DNA of 64,000 bases from Allobogoriella deserti (GCF_042680605.1 NZ_JBHUEE010000011.1:1-64000), one strand, 5' to 3'. Positions 35,603-44,772 are shown, counted from the first letter of the stretch. The notes: a model not told the origin generated them from the sequence alone. Numbers and translations are program-made.

Positions 35603-36918
35603 CGAACTCCACCCTCCGTCGGGTCGGGGCCGGCGGCCTTCTGCTCGCAGTAGGCGATGAGGTCGGCGGTCGCCTGCTCGGGGTCCCGGCCCCGGATCGC
35701 GTCCTGCACGGCGAACCCGGCCTCGCGCTGGAACTCCGACCCGGATCCGGTGAACCAGGCCTCCGGGTCCAGGGCGCCGGTCTCCGCGGCGGAGACGTAG
35801 TCGCGCTGCGGCTCCATCTGTTCGTACTCGGGCGACTGCCGGACCGGTGCGTAGGCCGGGATATGTCCCGCCTCCGCCCAGGTGATGCTGGCCTTGAGGA
35901 ACGCGGCCACGAACTGGTGCGCGTGGCGGCGCGCCTCCTCGTCGACCACGAGCTGCGCGGGCAGAACGAAGGCGTGCGAGTCGGTGGCCCCCGCGGGCTC
36001 ACCGAGCACTGTCGGGAACGGGGAGACGCCCAGCTCCGGGACCACGTCACGGAAGGTGGTGAGTTCCCATTCGCCGTTGAAGTGCATCGCAGAGCGCTCA
36101 TTGATGAACGAGGCCTCGGACGCGGCCGACTGTTCGTTGGGCAACGCCCGCTCACCGTTGAACAGCTCGCCGAGGAACGCCATCACCCGGTGCACGCCGT
36201 CGGCGTCGATGTCCGCCCGGCCGTCCACGAACTCGAACCGTGTGCCCTGCTGACGCAGGAGGGACCAGAAGATCCGCCACGCCTGCGAATCGTGATTGAT
36301 GTGCCCGAAGCTCAACGGGAGCATGCCGCTCCTCGCCCCCAGCTCGTCCAGCGAGGACAGGAAGTCTTCCGCGCCGTCGAACTCGCGCAGCACACCGTCG
36401 GCGTCGAGCATGCCGACGGCGTCGAGCAGGTCACGCCGGTAGAACGCGACGAACGGATGGGTGTCCATGGGGATGGCGAGCTGCTCTCCGTCCACGCTGC
36501 CGCGCTCCCAGATGCTGGCGTCGAAGTCGTCGGCGCTCACCCCGAACTCCGCGAGGAGGTCCAGGTCGAACGGTTCGACAAGGCCGCCCGGGGCGTATCC
36601 GGGAATTCGCGACAGGTGGAGGATCGCGAGATCCGGGCCTCGGCCGCCCGCGGACGCCATGGCGAACTTGGTGTAATAAGGCTGGCCCCACTCCAGCACC
36701 GTCGACCGTGCGGGGGCCTCATCGGCGATCTCGGCGAGGATGCGCTCCAGGAGGACGCCGTCGCCTCCGGAGAAGAGATTCCAGAACCGGATGGCGTCCT
36801 CGCCCGAGGAGAAGTTGCCGGTCATCCCGGCGCACGAACTCAGCAACGGGGCGCTCAGGCCGAGCAGACCGGCCTGGAGCACCGTTCTGCGGCTCGGTGG
36901 CGACTCAGGTGAACTCAT
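35599..36918 (-). CDS. carbohydrate ABC transporter substrate-binding lipoprotein
   Basis: 439 residues. The N-terminus SRRTVLQAGLLGLSAPLLSSC combines a twin-arginine motif with a lipobox whose Cys is residue 29, so it is probably a Tat-exported lipoprotein. The mature part is a family 1 extracellular solute-binding protein (RFWNLFSGGDG at the start; GRGPDLAILHLSRIPGYAPG; WELTTFRDVVPELGVSPFPT). Start overlaps the upstream oxidoreductase gene (ATGA). It should determine what the importer takes up, presumably an arabinofuranoside given the GH51 gene in the operon. Confidence 0.9.
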   Translation of the reverse strand: MSSPESPPSRRTVLQAGLLGLSAPLLSSCAGMTGNFSSGEDAIRFWNLFSGGDGVLLERILAEIADEAPARSTVLEWGQPYYTKFAMASAGGRGPDLAILHLSRIPGYAPGGLVEPFDLDLLAEFGVSADDFDASIWERGSVDGEQLAIPMDTHPFVAFYRRDLLDAVGMLDADGVLREFDGAEDFLSSLDELGARSGMLPLSFGHINHDSQAWRIFWSLLRQQGTRFEFVDGRADIDADGVHRVMAFLGELFNGERALPNEQSAASEASFINERSAMHFNGEWELTTFRDVVPELGVSPFPTVLGEPAGATDSHAFVLPAQLVVDEEARRHAHQFVAAFLKASITWAEAGHIPAYAPVRQSPEYEQMEPQRDYVSAAETGALDPEAWFTGSGSEFQREAGFAVQDAIRGRDPEQATADLIAYCEQKAAGPDPTEGGVR

Positions 36919-38315
36919 ACCGACGCTCCTTCGCGAAGGGAGGATTCTCGGTCTCGGCCGGGCGCACAGTCGGCGGCGAGCGACGTTTCCGGCAGACGCA
37001 CGTGCTCACTGCGCACCGTCGTCCCGGGTTCGAGCGTGGTACGGATCCGCGCGCCGTCGAGCAGATAGAACGGGATGGCATCGGACGGGGCGTCGGTGGC
37101 CAGCCGTGGCTCGACGCCGTCGATCTCGTGGTGGTGTCCGGCGACGCGCAACGAGGTCCCGGCGTCCAACCGCGCCGTGGTCACGCCGTACATGGTGACC
37201 GGGCCCGCGGCCGGCTCCGCGGCGGTCTCGGTGGACGTCCCGGCAAGCCGCCGCAGGCTGCGCACCGTCTCCAGTCCCATGAGGTGATGCGGGCGATAAA
37301 GGCACGCGTAGCGCCGATCACGGCTGATGACATGTCCCTTGCCGGCCAGGACCTCCGCCGTGGCCCGGTCGTGCACGCGCACGATCACGAAGACACCACC
37401 GGCGAAGCTCGCCTCGTCCGGTGTTCGGAGCTGGGTGAAGACGTCCACCACGCCGTCCGCCCGGCGGATGCCCCCGTGCTCGCTCGCCGCGTAGACGTCC
37501 GCGAGCTCCGGCACGCGCGCCGGCGGGTGGTGGAGGGTCGGCACGTCAGGTCTCAGGCCCAGCAGGTTCGCGGCCACAGTCATCTCGCAGACGTCGGCGG
37601 CCGAGGCCCGCACGAACGGAGCCAGCACCGCCGCGCGCCGGGCAAGTGTGCCACCCACGTCGTCGCCGATCCGCCAGTGGTCACTCAGCGAGGCGGCGTC
37701 GAACTCGGCGTCCGACAGTCGAGCGCGCCCGGTCGTGGGGTCGTGGACAACGTCGTACTCGCTCGACTTTCCGGCCGCGACGACGTCCAGGCCGCACTGC
37801 TGCGCCCAGGCGACGAGGTCGACCAGGTTGGCCGGTTGGTCGCCTTCGGCGGCGACGCACCGGACACCACGGTCACGGGCCAGGGCACCGAGCCGGCGAC
37901 CGGCCACCGCCTGCGTCTCCTTGGTGACCATGACGACGTCGCGGCCGGCGTCGATAGCGGCGGTGGCCACCGCGTAACCCGTCGCCGCGTGCCCGGTTGC
38001 CTCGACCGTGACATCGTGCGGCACCTCCGCCAAGGTGTCGATCGACGCCGTCAGCGCGATCTGACCGCGCTCAACGGCACGGCGCGCGTCGGCCGGGCTA
38101 CCGCATTCGGCGAGGTCGCCCTCGGCATAGCCGGCCTGCCGGCACACCGCACGCAGGCCGGCGACGTCCCGGTCGCACAACACGGCGGTCACCAGATCGC
38201 GGTGCCGACGCGCATGGGGGAGCAGAGTGCGCGCGAAGCCGCCGGCGGCACCGGTGACCGCGAGGCGTACGGGGACGGCAGCGTCCCGCACGGAAGGCTC
38301 GGACGGCGATGTCAT
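36915..38315 (-). CDS. NAD(P)-dependent oxidoreductase, homoserine dehydrogenase-like with SAF domain
   Basis: 466 residues. A Rossmann start VRLAVTGAAGGFARTLLP (about 17-34) is followed by a homoserine-dehydrogenase-like middle (VTVEATGHAATGYAVATAAI, MVTKETQAVAG, AAEGDQPANLVDLV, GKSSEYD). A C-terminal SAF domain runs from about 380 (RLDAGTSLRVAGHHH; LEPGTTVRSEHVRLP). This architecture is found in oxidoreductases beside sugar-acid catabolic genes; its reaction is not settled as far as I know. First gene of the leftward operon, divergent from a tetronate-kinase-type gene, so oxidation of a four-carbon or branched sugar acid is a reasonable guess. Confidence 0.8.
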   Translation of the reverse strand: MTSPSEPSVRDAAVPVRLAVTGAAGGFARTLLPHARRHRDLVTAVLCDRDVAGLRAVCRQAGYAEGDLAECGSPADARRAVERGQIALTASIDTLAEVPHDVTVEATGHAATGYAVATAAIDAGRDVVMVTKETQAVAGRRLGALARDRGVRCVAAEGDQPANLVDLVAWAQQCGLDVVAAGKSSEYDVVHDPTTGRARLSDAEFDAASLSDHWRIGDDVGGTLARRAAVLAPFVRASAADVCEMTVAANLLGLRPDVPTLHHPPARVPELADVYAASEHGGIRRADGVVDVFTQLRTPDEASFAGGVFVIVRVHDRATAEVLAGKGHVISRDRRYACLYRPHHLMGLETVRSLRRLAGTSTETAAEPAAGPVTMYGVTTARLDAGTSLRVAGHHHEIDGVEPRLATDAPSDAIPFYLLDGARIRTTLEPGTTVRSEHVRLPETSLAADCAPGRDRESSLREGASV

Positions 38316-38343
38316 CGGGCTCCTACGTCGTCGTGGTCGAGTC

Positions 38344-38386
38344 CAGATGTGAACGTGAACATGAACCTAGAGCTACTTCACATCTG
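38344..38386. promoter_or_regulatory. probable DeoR-type operator between divergent operons
   Basis: A perfect 10-bp inverted repeat, CAGATGTGAA (38344-38353) and TTCACATCTG (38377-38386), with 23 bases between the arms. Related half sites follow: GTGAACATGAAC just inside the left arm, AACATCTG near 38391, and TTCACAT running into the kinase start codon. The same ATGTGAA word recurs before the DeoR gene at 40332, which supports autoregulation by that repressor. Confidence 0.65.
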
Positions 38387-38412
38387 CGTCAACATCTGTA
38401 TCGTTCTTTCAC

Positions 38413-39654
38413 ATGGCGGATACCCCAGTGCCCCGTGGTGTCATCGCCGACGACCTGACCGGCGCGACGGACCTTGCCCTGATGACCTCCGAGCGCGGCC
38501 TGCGCACCGCCCTGTCGGTGGGACCGCCCGAAACGCCCGTGCCGGGCGACGTCGAGGCCTCGAGTCCGGACGTCACCGTCGTGGCGTTGCGGTCCCGTAC
38601 GAGCCCGGTGGACGAAGCCGTGGCCCAGAGCGTGCGAGCGCTGCGCCGGCTCCGCGCACAGGGCGTCGGTTCGTTCTACTTCAAGTACTGCTCGACGTTC
38701 GACTCCACCACGAAGGGCAATATCGGGCCCGTGCTCGAGGCTCTGCTGGACGAGCTCGGCAGCGACCTCACCGTCGTCGTCCCCGCCTTTCCGGCGGCGC
38801 GCCGGACCGTGTACAAGAGCCGGCTGTTCGTCGGGGACGACGTGCTCGACGAGAGCTCGATGCGCGCCCATCCGCTCACGCCCATGCAGGACTCCCACCT
38901 GGTGCGCCTGCTGCAACCGCAGATGCGCGGCCGCGTCGGGGCCATCACGCTCGAGGACGTGCGTGGCGACCTGGCGAGAGCGCTCGAGCAGTGCCGCCAG
39001 CGCGGCGTACGGGCCGCCGTCCTCGACGCTGTGGCGGACGACGACCTCAAGACGATCGCTCGGGCGACCTCCGGCCTCCCGCTGACCACCGGGTCCGCGG
39101 GGCTGGCCGCGGCATGGGGACCAGGGGGCCCGTCCGCCGCCGTCCCGGTGACGGCGCCGGGCCCGTCCGTGAGCCTGGTGGGCAGTCAGTCCGAGACGAG
39201 CCGGGCTCAGGTCGCGCACGCTGCCGCGAGCCAGCCTGTCTTCGTGCTCGAGGTGCCGCGGGATCGGCAGACCGTCGCGGAGACCGTGACCGAGGTGGTG
39301 CACTGGTGCCAGGCCCGCTGGCGCGAGAACGCCGAACGTCCGGTTCTCGTGCACGCTCCGCCACCCACCCGTCCGCCGGATCCGCCCCAGGCGAACCTGC
39401 TGGAACAGACGTTCGGCGCGATCGCTTCCGAGCTGGCGGATCGGGGCGTCCGGCGCTTTGCTGTCGGCGGGGGTGAAACCTCCGGGAGCGTCGTCGACGC
39501 CCTCGGCATCCACATGCTCGATATCGGGCCACCGATCGCTACCGGCGTGTGCTGGTCGGTGGGACGTCGGGACGGCGACCCTGTGGCGCTCGCCCTCAAG
39601 TCGGGCAACTTCGGCGGGCCGGACTTCTTCCGGCGCGCGTGGGAACTCCTGTGA
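38413..39654 (+). CDS. otnK: four-carbon acid sugar kinase (DUF1537), OtnK-like
   Basis: 413 residues, usual length. Signatures are IADDLTGATD (11-20), FKYCSTFDSTTKGNIGP (about 93-109), the ATP-side GGGETSGSVV near 350, and the terminal LKSGNFGGPDFF. Family members phosphorylate 3-oxo-tetronate, D-threonate or D-erythronate at C4. The partner gene is an OtnC-like class II aldolase, which favours 3-oxo-tetronate kinase. The ATG lacks a strong ribosome site and overlaps a DeoR half site. The stop overlaps the next start (GTGA). Confidence 0.85.
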   Translation: MADTPVPRGVIADDLTGATDLALMTSERGLRTALSVGPPETPVPGDVEASSPDVTVVALRSRTSPVDEAVAQSVRALRRLRAQGVGSFYFKYCSTFDSTTKGNIGPVLEALLDELGSDLTVVVPAFPAARRTVYKSRLFVGDDVLDESSMRAHPLTPMQDSHLVRLLQPQMRGRVGAITLEDVRGDLARALEQCRQRGVRAAVLDAVADDDLKTIARATSGLPLTTGSAGLAAAWGPGGPSAAVPVTAPGPSVSLVGSQSETSRAQVAHAAASQPVFVLEVPRDRQTVAETVTEVVHWCQARWRENAERPVLVHAPPPTRPPDPPQANLLEQTFGAIASELADRGVRRFAVGGGETSGSVVDALGIHMLDIGPPIATGVCWSVGRRDGDPVALALKSGNFGGPDFFRRAWELL

Positions 39655-40337
39655 CGGCGGCGCGCGCGGATTGGGAGATCGCCGACCACCTCGTGGCCGC
39701 AGGGCGCGCTGTCGTCGCGGCCGGCCTGTCCCCCGGATCCTCCGGCAACATCAGCGTGCGCACCGGCGACCGGATGCTCATGTCCCCCACCGGTGCACGC
39801 CTCGACGAGCTCAGGGTGGACTCCCTGGCGATCGTCGACATGGCGGGCGAGCACATCGGCGGCCCCAGACCGTCCAAGGAGAAGTGGCTGCACCGAGCGA
39901 TGTACGCGCGCACACCTGAGGCTCGCGGTGTCGTCCACGTGCACAGCCGGCACGCCGTCGCCGCCTCCTGCCTGCCGGCGTGGCATAGCTGCAGTGCACT
40001 GCCGCCCCTGACGCCGTACTTCGTCATGCGGGTCGGCCAGACACCGTTGCTGCCCTACGCACCGCCGGGAGATCCCGGTCAGGCCGAGGAGCTGGAGACG
40101 CTCGACATCCCGTGCCGCGCGGTCCTGCTCCAGAATCACGGGTCGGTCGTGGCCGGCACAAATATCGCGAGTGCGGTGGACGCGGCCGTAGAACTGGAGG
40201 AGGCGGCGTGGTTGCGGCTCGCGCTGGCCGGATCCGGGCCGCGCACACTGCAGCAGGAGGAGGTGCTCGACCTCGCACGTCGTCACGGCACCCCCTGGAC
40301 GGTCGACGTTGACAGCGAACGCACCGACGCCATGTGA
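39651..40337 (+). CDS. otnC: class II aldolase/adducin family, OtnC-like 3-oxo-tetronate 4-phosphate decarboxylase
   Basis: 228 residues from a GTG overlapping the kinase stop. Class II aldolase features are SSGNISVRTGDRMLMSPTG, the catalytic acid Glu77 in PSKEKWLH, and zinc ligands His96 and His98 (VVHVHSRHA) plus His163 (LLQNHGSVV). In characterised clusters this protein decarboxylates 3-oxo-tetronate 4-phosphate to dihydroxyacetone phosphate. The pairing with an OtnK-like kinase makes that the likely role here. An L-fuculose- or ribulose-phosphate activity is the alternative. Confidence 0.82.
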   Translation: MTAARADWEIADHLVAAGRAVVAAGLSPGSSGNISVRTGDRMLMSPTGARLDELRVDSLAIVDMAGEHIGGPRPSKEKWLHRAMYARTPEARGVVHVHSRHAVAASCLPAWHSCSALPPLTPYFVMRVGQTPLLPYAPPGDPGQAEELETLDIPCRAVLLQNHGSVVAGTNIASAVDAAVELEEAAWLRLALAGSGPRTLQQEEVLDLARRHGTPWTVDVDSERTDAM

Positions 40338-40361
40338 AGTCTCGTGAACTTCCGATACAGT
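40332..40361 (+). promoter_or_regulatory. promoter with DeoR half sites for the regulator gene
   Basis: ATGTGAA (40332-40338) and CGTGAAC (40343-40349) repeat the word seen at the divergent operator. A -10-like GATACAGT ends at 40361, 6 bases before an in-frame GTG, suggesting a leaderless transcript for the DeoR gene. Confidence 0.45.
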
Positions 40362-40367
40362 CGAACG

Positions 40368-41180
40368 GTGGGCGAGCCGCGTGTGGAGGAACCGACCGAG
40401 GCGATGATTCCGGAGCAACGTCGTGAACGGATCCTCTCCCTCCTCGAGGCGGAGACCGTGCTGTCGGTGCGCGAACTGACCCACCGCCTCGGCGTCTCCC
40501 ACATGACCGTGCGCCGCGACATCGCGGCACTGGTGGACGACGGCCGGGCGAAGGCCGTGAAAGGTGGCGTCCGGCTGACTCGCCATCTGCGGTCGGAACC
40601 GAGCTACGAGACCAAGGCCGTGGCCCATCTCGAGCTCAAGCGAGCGATCGCGACCGAGGCGGCACATCGGTTAGGCGACGGCGCGGCGATCTATCTTGAT
40701 GCGGGAACGACGGTCGCCGCTCTCGTGCCGGCGCTTCTCGATCTCACCGGCCTCACGGTAGTGACGAACGACTTCACGACGCTCGGCATGCTCATGGATC
40801 ACGACGTCGAGCTGGTGCACATCGGTGGCCATGTCGAGTCACGCAACCGCTCGAGCATCGGGCGGCTCGCGGCCGCGACGCTCCGGAAGATCAACGTCGA
40901 CGTCGCCTTCCTCAGTGCCAGTTCCTGGGACGGCCGGCGTGGGGTCACGACCCCCGCGGAAGCGAAGGTGGACGTGAAGAACGCAGCCCTGGAGGTGGCC
41001 TCCACCTCGATCCTGCTCGCCGACTCGACCAAGTACGGCACCTTCGCCATGCACCGGATCGCCGAGCTGCAGACGTTCGACGAAATCATCACGGACGACC
41101 GACTCGGGGAGCAGACGGCGACCGCGCTTCGTGCCGCGGGCGTATCGCTGACTCTCGCCGGCCAGCACTCGTCCTCCTGA
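40368..41180 (+). CDS. DeoR/GlpR family transcriptional repressor
   Basis: 270 residues from the proposed leaderless GTG; a GTG at 40344 and an ATG at 40404 are alternatives. The DeoR HTH is RRERILSLLEAETVLSVREL then LGVSHMTVRRDIAALVDDG with the wing KGGVRL. The effector domain has IYLDAGTTVAALVPAL and VTNDFTTLGML, the phosphosugar-binding pattern of the family, and STKYGTFAMHRIAEL near the end. It likely responds to a phosphorylated intermediate of the OtnK/OtnC pathway and represses both divergent operons. Confidence 0.9.
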   Translation: MGEPRVEEPTEAMIPEQRRERILSLLEAETVLSVRELTHRLGVSHMTVRRDIAALVDDGRAKAVKGGVRLTRHLRSEPSYETKAVAHLELKRAIATEAAHRLGDGAAIYLDAGTTVAALVPALLDLTGLTVVTNDFTTLGMLMDHDVELVHIGGHVESRNRSSIGRLAAATLRKINVDVAFLSASSWDGRRGVTTPAEAKVDVKNAALEVASTSILLADSTKYGTFAMHRIAELQTFDEIITDDRLGEQTATALRAAGVSLTLAGQHSSS

Positions 41181-41257
41181 GCGGGCGTCCAGGGCCGGCC
41201 CGAGCAGTCGCTCGTGACGAGTGGTGCCACATCGCGTGAGGTCCCGCGCGTTCGTCG

Positions 41258-42148
41258 TCAGGTCGCCGCCGCACCTGCCGTCGGCGTCGGCGCCTGCTCG
41301 CGCGGCGTGCGGATCTGTCCGACGACCGCGACCGGGCAGCGTGCATGCCGGAGCACGCCGTGGCTGACCGAGCCCAGGAGGGCCGAGCGCACTGTGCCGC
41401 GACCGCGGGAGCCGACCACCACGAGGTCGGCGTGCGCGGAGGCGGCGGCGAGGGCGGTGACCGGGTTCTGCAGACGAATGGTGGTCTCGACCTCCACGTG
41501 CGGGTAGGCGGCCGCCCACGTGGCGATCTCGTCCTCGACGGCACGTTGGTCCTCGGCCAGAACGCCGTCGGGTACGGTCCCGAAGCCGAACTCGTAGCCG
41601 GTGGCGGCCACCGTCCAGCCGACGACGACGCGTACGCGTGCGCCTCGGTTCGCTGCCTCGTCGAAGGCGAACCGCAGCGCGTGCCGCGCTCCGGCGGAAC
41701 GGTCGAAGCCGACGACGATCTCGCCGTGGTGGGTCTCCGGGACGTCGCGGACGACGACGACCGGAGGCATCGTGCGTTCGACGATGCGACCGCAGGCCGT
41801 GGAGATCACGAGGGCGGCGAGGCTGCCGTGACGTTCGGTGCCCAGCACCAGCGCGTCGGCTGCGCCAAGTTCCTTGACGAGTTCCTCCGCGATCGGGCCG
41901 CGCCGTATCGCCGTCGTCACGGTGCCGGACGGATTGACCCCGCGGGCGGCGGTCGCGGCCTCGGCGACGACCTTGCGGCCGGCGTCGACCGATGCGGACC
42001 CGGCGACCGGGCGGACCCACTCCCCGACCGGCGGCAGGACATGAACGATGCGCAGCGGGCACCCGCGCATTGCGGCATCGCGCGCTGCCCAACGGACGGC
42101 GGCAGTGCCGGTGGTGGTGCCATCGGTGGCGACGGTGATGCGGCCCAT
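41258..42148 (-). CDS. universal stress protein with two UspA domains
   Basis: 296 residues made of two UspA folds. The second (about 145-285) has the full ATP-binding motif GSRGRGTVRSALLGSVSHGV. The first has a weaker version (GTERHGSLAALVISTACGRI). Such tandem proteins are common in actinobacteria and are usually induced by hypoxia, starvation or stationary phase. The ATG follows AAGGAGA. Stands alone. Confidence 0.92.
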   Translation of the reverse strand: MGRITVATDGTTTGTAAVRWAARDAAMRGCPLRIVHVLPPVGEWVRPVAGSASVDAGRKVVAEAATAARGVNPSGTVTTAIRRGPIAEELVKELGAADALVLGTERHGSLAALVISTACGRIVERTMPPVVVVRDVPETHHGEIVVGFDRSAGARHALRFAFDEAANRGARVRVVVGWTVAATGYEFGFGTVPDGVLAEDQRAVEDEIATWAAAYPHVEVETTIRLQNPVTALAAASAHADLVVVGSRGRGTVRSALLGSVSHGVLRHARCPVAVVGQIRTPREQAPTPTAGAAAT

Positions 42149-42305
42149 GATCGTCTCCTTGCTCGTGTGCCAACGTCTCTATGGCACTGCACAGCAGAGG
42201 CCGGCGCCTGAGTCGAAGGTCCCGAGGCGATCGGGACATCTGCCGAGACCGGGTTGGCACGCCCTGCTCGTGCCGCGGGACGTCCGCACCGACGGAGCTT
42301 TGCGG

Positions 42306-43679
42306 CTACACCCGCTCCGCCGCCGCACGCACCAGCGCCGCAGTCTGGGTGACGATCGCCTGCCGCGTCTCCTCGAAGAGCTCGTCACTGCCGCCGAACT
42401 GGGTGGCGAAGTGATGCATGTCCGGCGTGTGGATGTGTCCTGCGGCCACGGCCGCTCCGCCGGAAAGCCGGTCCCGTAGCAACGTGTTGCGATACGCGCT
42501 CTCGTTGGAGAGGTAGTTTCCTCCCCCGCCGCGGTACGAGATCGATCCGGCGCCCGGTGCCACCGGGGGCTCGGGCGGTGGGAACCCGTGCGGCACGGGG
42601 TCGTTGCGCACGGCGCGCTCGGCGTGCGCGGGATCGGGAATCTCTTCGAACCGGGTGTTCCACACGACGCCAAAGGCCACGTCCGTCTCTGGCCAGCGCG
42701 ACGCGGCCGGCCGCGGCACATCGGCACCGGTGCGCGCGGTGATCATCGCCTCGACGGGCAGGCTCGTACGCGTCCACTGCGGTGGGTCGTGGAGGTCGAA
42801 CTCCTCCGGCCCGCCCCAGCGCTGCGGCACCTGGATGAACACCTCAGGCGAGTCGGCCGGCACCGCGACAGCGTCCGTCGACGGTGCCGGCTGTTCGCCG
42901 TCGTTGTCCGCCCGCCCGGCGTGGTAGCGGGCGTTGTACTCCTCGAGGTTGAACTGGGAGCCGCTGCCCTGGCTCACCGTGATCGATGCGTGCAGCCGCT
43001 GCGGCCCCGGCCGCATCCACGGGCCCACGGTGTCCTCGAGGTACCCGCGGGCGAACCGCGAGTAGCTGACCGGCAGGACGTACGCCTGGATCCGGACGGT
43101 GCGCCCGTCGGAACGGACATACTCGGTGCCGTGCAACGCGAGTGCGGCCGCGCCGGAGGGATTGCCGTGCCTGAGGTTGTTGCCGGCCGTCTCGGCTGCC
43201 GGTCCGGTGGCGCCGCCGTCGAGGGTGTACGGGTCGAATCCGCTGACGAGGATCCGCACGCCGTCGTCGGGAAAATCGACGCTCGCCGCACCTCGCGAGG
43301 CGCGGTCGAAGGCCTCGAGCAACCCCTCGCGCCGGTCCTCATCGAGATCGAAGCCCGGGGTCCAATGCCGGATCGTGGTGGAGGCGAGCAGCCGGGTCCA
43401 GTAGAGCGGCCGGTCGTCGGCAGGCGGCAGGTCCCCGCGTCCTACGCGGCCTTGGGCGCGGTCGACCGCCGCGCGCCACAGGCCGAGCCCGTGGTCGGTG
43501 ATGACCTGCTCGGCCTCGTCCGGCGTCGCGGTGGTGTCGAGCGCGGCCTGCAGCACCGGGGCGACGTCCTCGAATCCGCCACCGAGGATCATCTGGCTGG
43601 CGAACGGCACGGGTTGCGGGCCCGTCGGGTCGCCCTCGTCAGGAAGCCGCAGCTCCAGCCGACTCTCCTCGATACTCAC
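42306..43679 (-). CDS. pyroglutamyl peptidase I (C15)-like protein with Ser in place of the catalytic Cys
   Basis: 457 residues from a GTG; a GTG one codon upstream is equally possible. The centre matches pyrrolidone-carboxylate peptidase: VRILVSGFDPYTLDGG, then NPSGAAALALHGT, then QFNLEEYNARY around the usual Glu. The nucleophile region reads GGNYLSNESAYRNTLLRDR, where the family motif YVCN becomes YLSN, with Ser391 at the Cys position. The His region GHIHTP (His417) remains. The protein is about twice the length of ordinary C15 enzymes, with an N-terminal extension of about 130 residues and an insert before the active site. It may use serine, bind without cutting, or act on another substrate. 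Confidence 0.7.
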   Translation of the reverse strand: MSIEESRLELRLPDEGDPTGPQPVPFASQMILGGGFEDVAPVLQAALDTTATPDEAEQVITDHGLGLWRAAVDRAQGRVGRGDLPPADDRPLYWTRLLASTTIRHWTPGFDLDEDRREGLLEAFDRASRGAASVDFPDDGVRILVSGFDPYTLDGGATGPAAETAGNNLRHGNPSGAAALALHGTEYVRSDGRTVRIQAYVLPVSYSRFARGYLEDTVGPWMRPGPQRLHASITVSQGSGSQFNLEEYNARYHAGRADNDGEQPAPSTDAVAVPADSPEVFIQVPQRWGGPEEFDLHDPPQWTRTSLPVEAMITARTGADVPRPAASRWPETDVAFGVVWNTRFEEIPDPAHAERAVRNDPVPHGFPPPEPPVAPGAGSISYRGGGGNYLSNESAYRNTLLRDRLSGGAAVAAGHIHTPDMHHFATQFGGSDELFEETRQAIVTQTAALVRAAAERV

Positions 43680-43836
43680 CACCCCGACGCTACCGGCGTG
43701 ACGGCGTCGCCCGGCAAGGGTTCGCGGTCGCGTTCGCTGAGCACAACTCACAGACCTCTGCTGGGGCCGACTGTCCGACACCCGTCATACGGGCGGCTCG
43801 GCACGCAGGCCTGGGGCGAGTGTCCGAATGCGATCG

Positions 43837-44715
43837 TTACTGCCGTGGCCGGCGCTGCCTGAAGTCCTGAGCGATGGCGTCGAAGGTCGACCACCGCACG
43901 CCCTGGTGCGCGCTGATGTGCTCGATGAGCCGCTCGAGCATGAGCAGGACCTGGGGCCGACCCGAGACGTCGGGATGGATCGTCATGGTGAACACCGCGT
44001 ACTCGCACTCGCGGTAGACCCAGTCGAACTGGTCGCGCCACATCTGCTCGATGTCGCGCGGGTTGACGAAGCCGTGGGAGTTCGGGCTGGTCTTGATGAA
44101 CATCATCGGCGGAAGGTCATCGAGGTACCAGCTCGCCGGGATCTCCACGAGGTCCGTCTCCTCGCCACGCACGAGGGGTTTCATCCATTCCCGGGCCGGT
44201 TTGTCGTAGTCGATCTTCGTCCACCGGTCACCAACACGTACGTAGTAGGGCTCGAAGTCGCGGTGCATGAGCGAGTGGTCGTAGGTGATGCCGCGTTCGA
44301 GGAGGAGTTCGTTGGTCACCGGGGAGAATTCCCACCAGGGCGCGACGTATCCGGTGGGCCGGGTGCCGGTGCGGTTCTCGATGAGTCCGATGCAGTGGTC
44401 GAGGATCTCGGACTCCTGCTCCCGGCTCATCGCGATGGGGTTCTCGTGGCTGTAGCCGTGCACCCCGATCTCGTGTCCGGCTGCCGCGACCTGGTCGAAC
44501 TGCTCGGGAAAGGTCTCGATCGAGTGGCCGGGCCAGAACCAGGTGGCCGGCAGGTCGTAGCGCTCGAGCAGGGTGTTCAGCCGGGGCACGCCGACGTCGC
44601 CGGCGAACAGGCCCCGCGAGATGTCGTCCGGCGAGTCCTCGCCGCCGTAACTGCCGAGCCAGCCACCGACCGCGTCGACGTCGATGCCGAACGCCACGAA
44701 GATGTCCTTGGCCAT
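43837..44715 (-). CDS. polysaccharide deacetylase-family protein (allantoinase PuuE-like)
   Basis: 292 residues. NodB-fold motifs are VAFGIDVDAVGGW (catalytic Asp), HEIGVHGYSHENP (metal His pair), YVAPWWEFSP and the late FTMTIHPDVSGRP. This variant is typical of the PuuE/peptidoglycan-deacetylase-like branch that hydrolyses amide bonds in small molecules rather than polymers. No signal peptide. ATG follows GGAGGA. It is encoded 57 bases downstream of the asparaginase gene, so both probably work on an amide substrate. Confidence 0.85.
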   Translation of the reverse strand: MAKDIFVAFGIDVDAVGGWLGSYGGEDSPDDISRGLFAGDVGVPRLNTLLERYDLPATWFWPGHSIETFPEQFDQVAAAGHEIGVHGYSHENPIAMSREQESEILDHCIGLIENRTGTRPTGYVAPWWEFSPVTNELLLERGITYDHSLMHRDFEPYYVRVGDRWTKIDYDKPAREWMKPLVRGEETDLVEIPASWYLDDLPPMMFIKTSPNSHGFVNPRDIEQMWRDQFDWVYRECEYAVFTMTIHPDVSGRPQVLLMLERLIEHISAHQGVRWSTFDAIAQDFRQRRPRQ

Positions 44716-44772
44716 GGCGCGTCCTCCTTCTCCGTCGTGTCTTCTTCTCTCCGCGCGCGGCCTCGGCCGCGC

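Noticed and set aside
36708..39476. Very long open frame on the plus strand across the oxidoreductase and kinase genes
   Set aside because: It is antisense to or out of frame with two genes that have clear family motifs. Such frames are common at this base composition, and its protein is Arg/Gly/Ala-rich without motifs.
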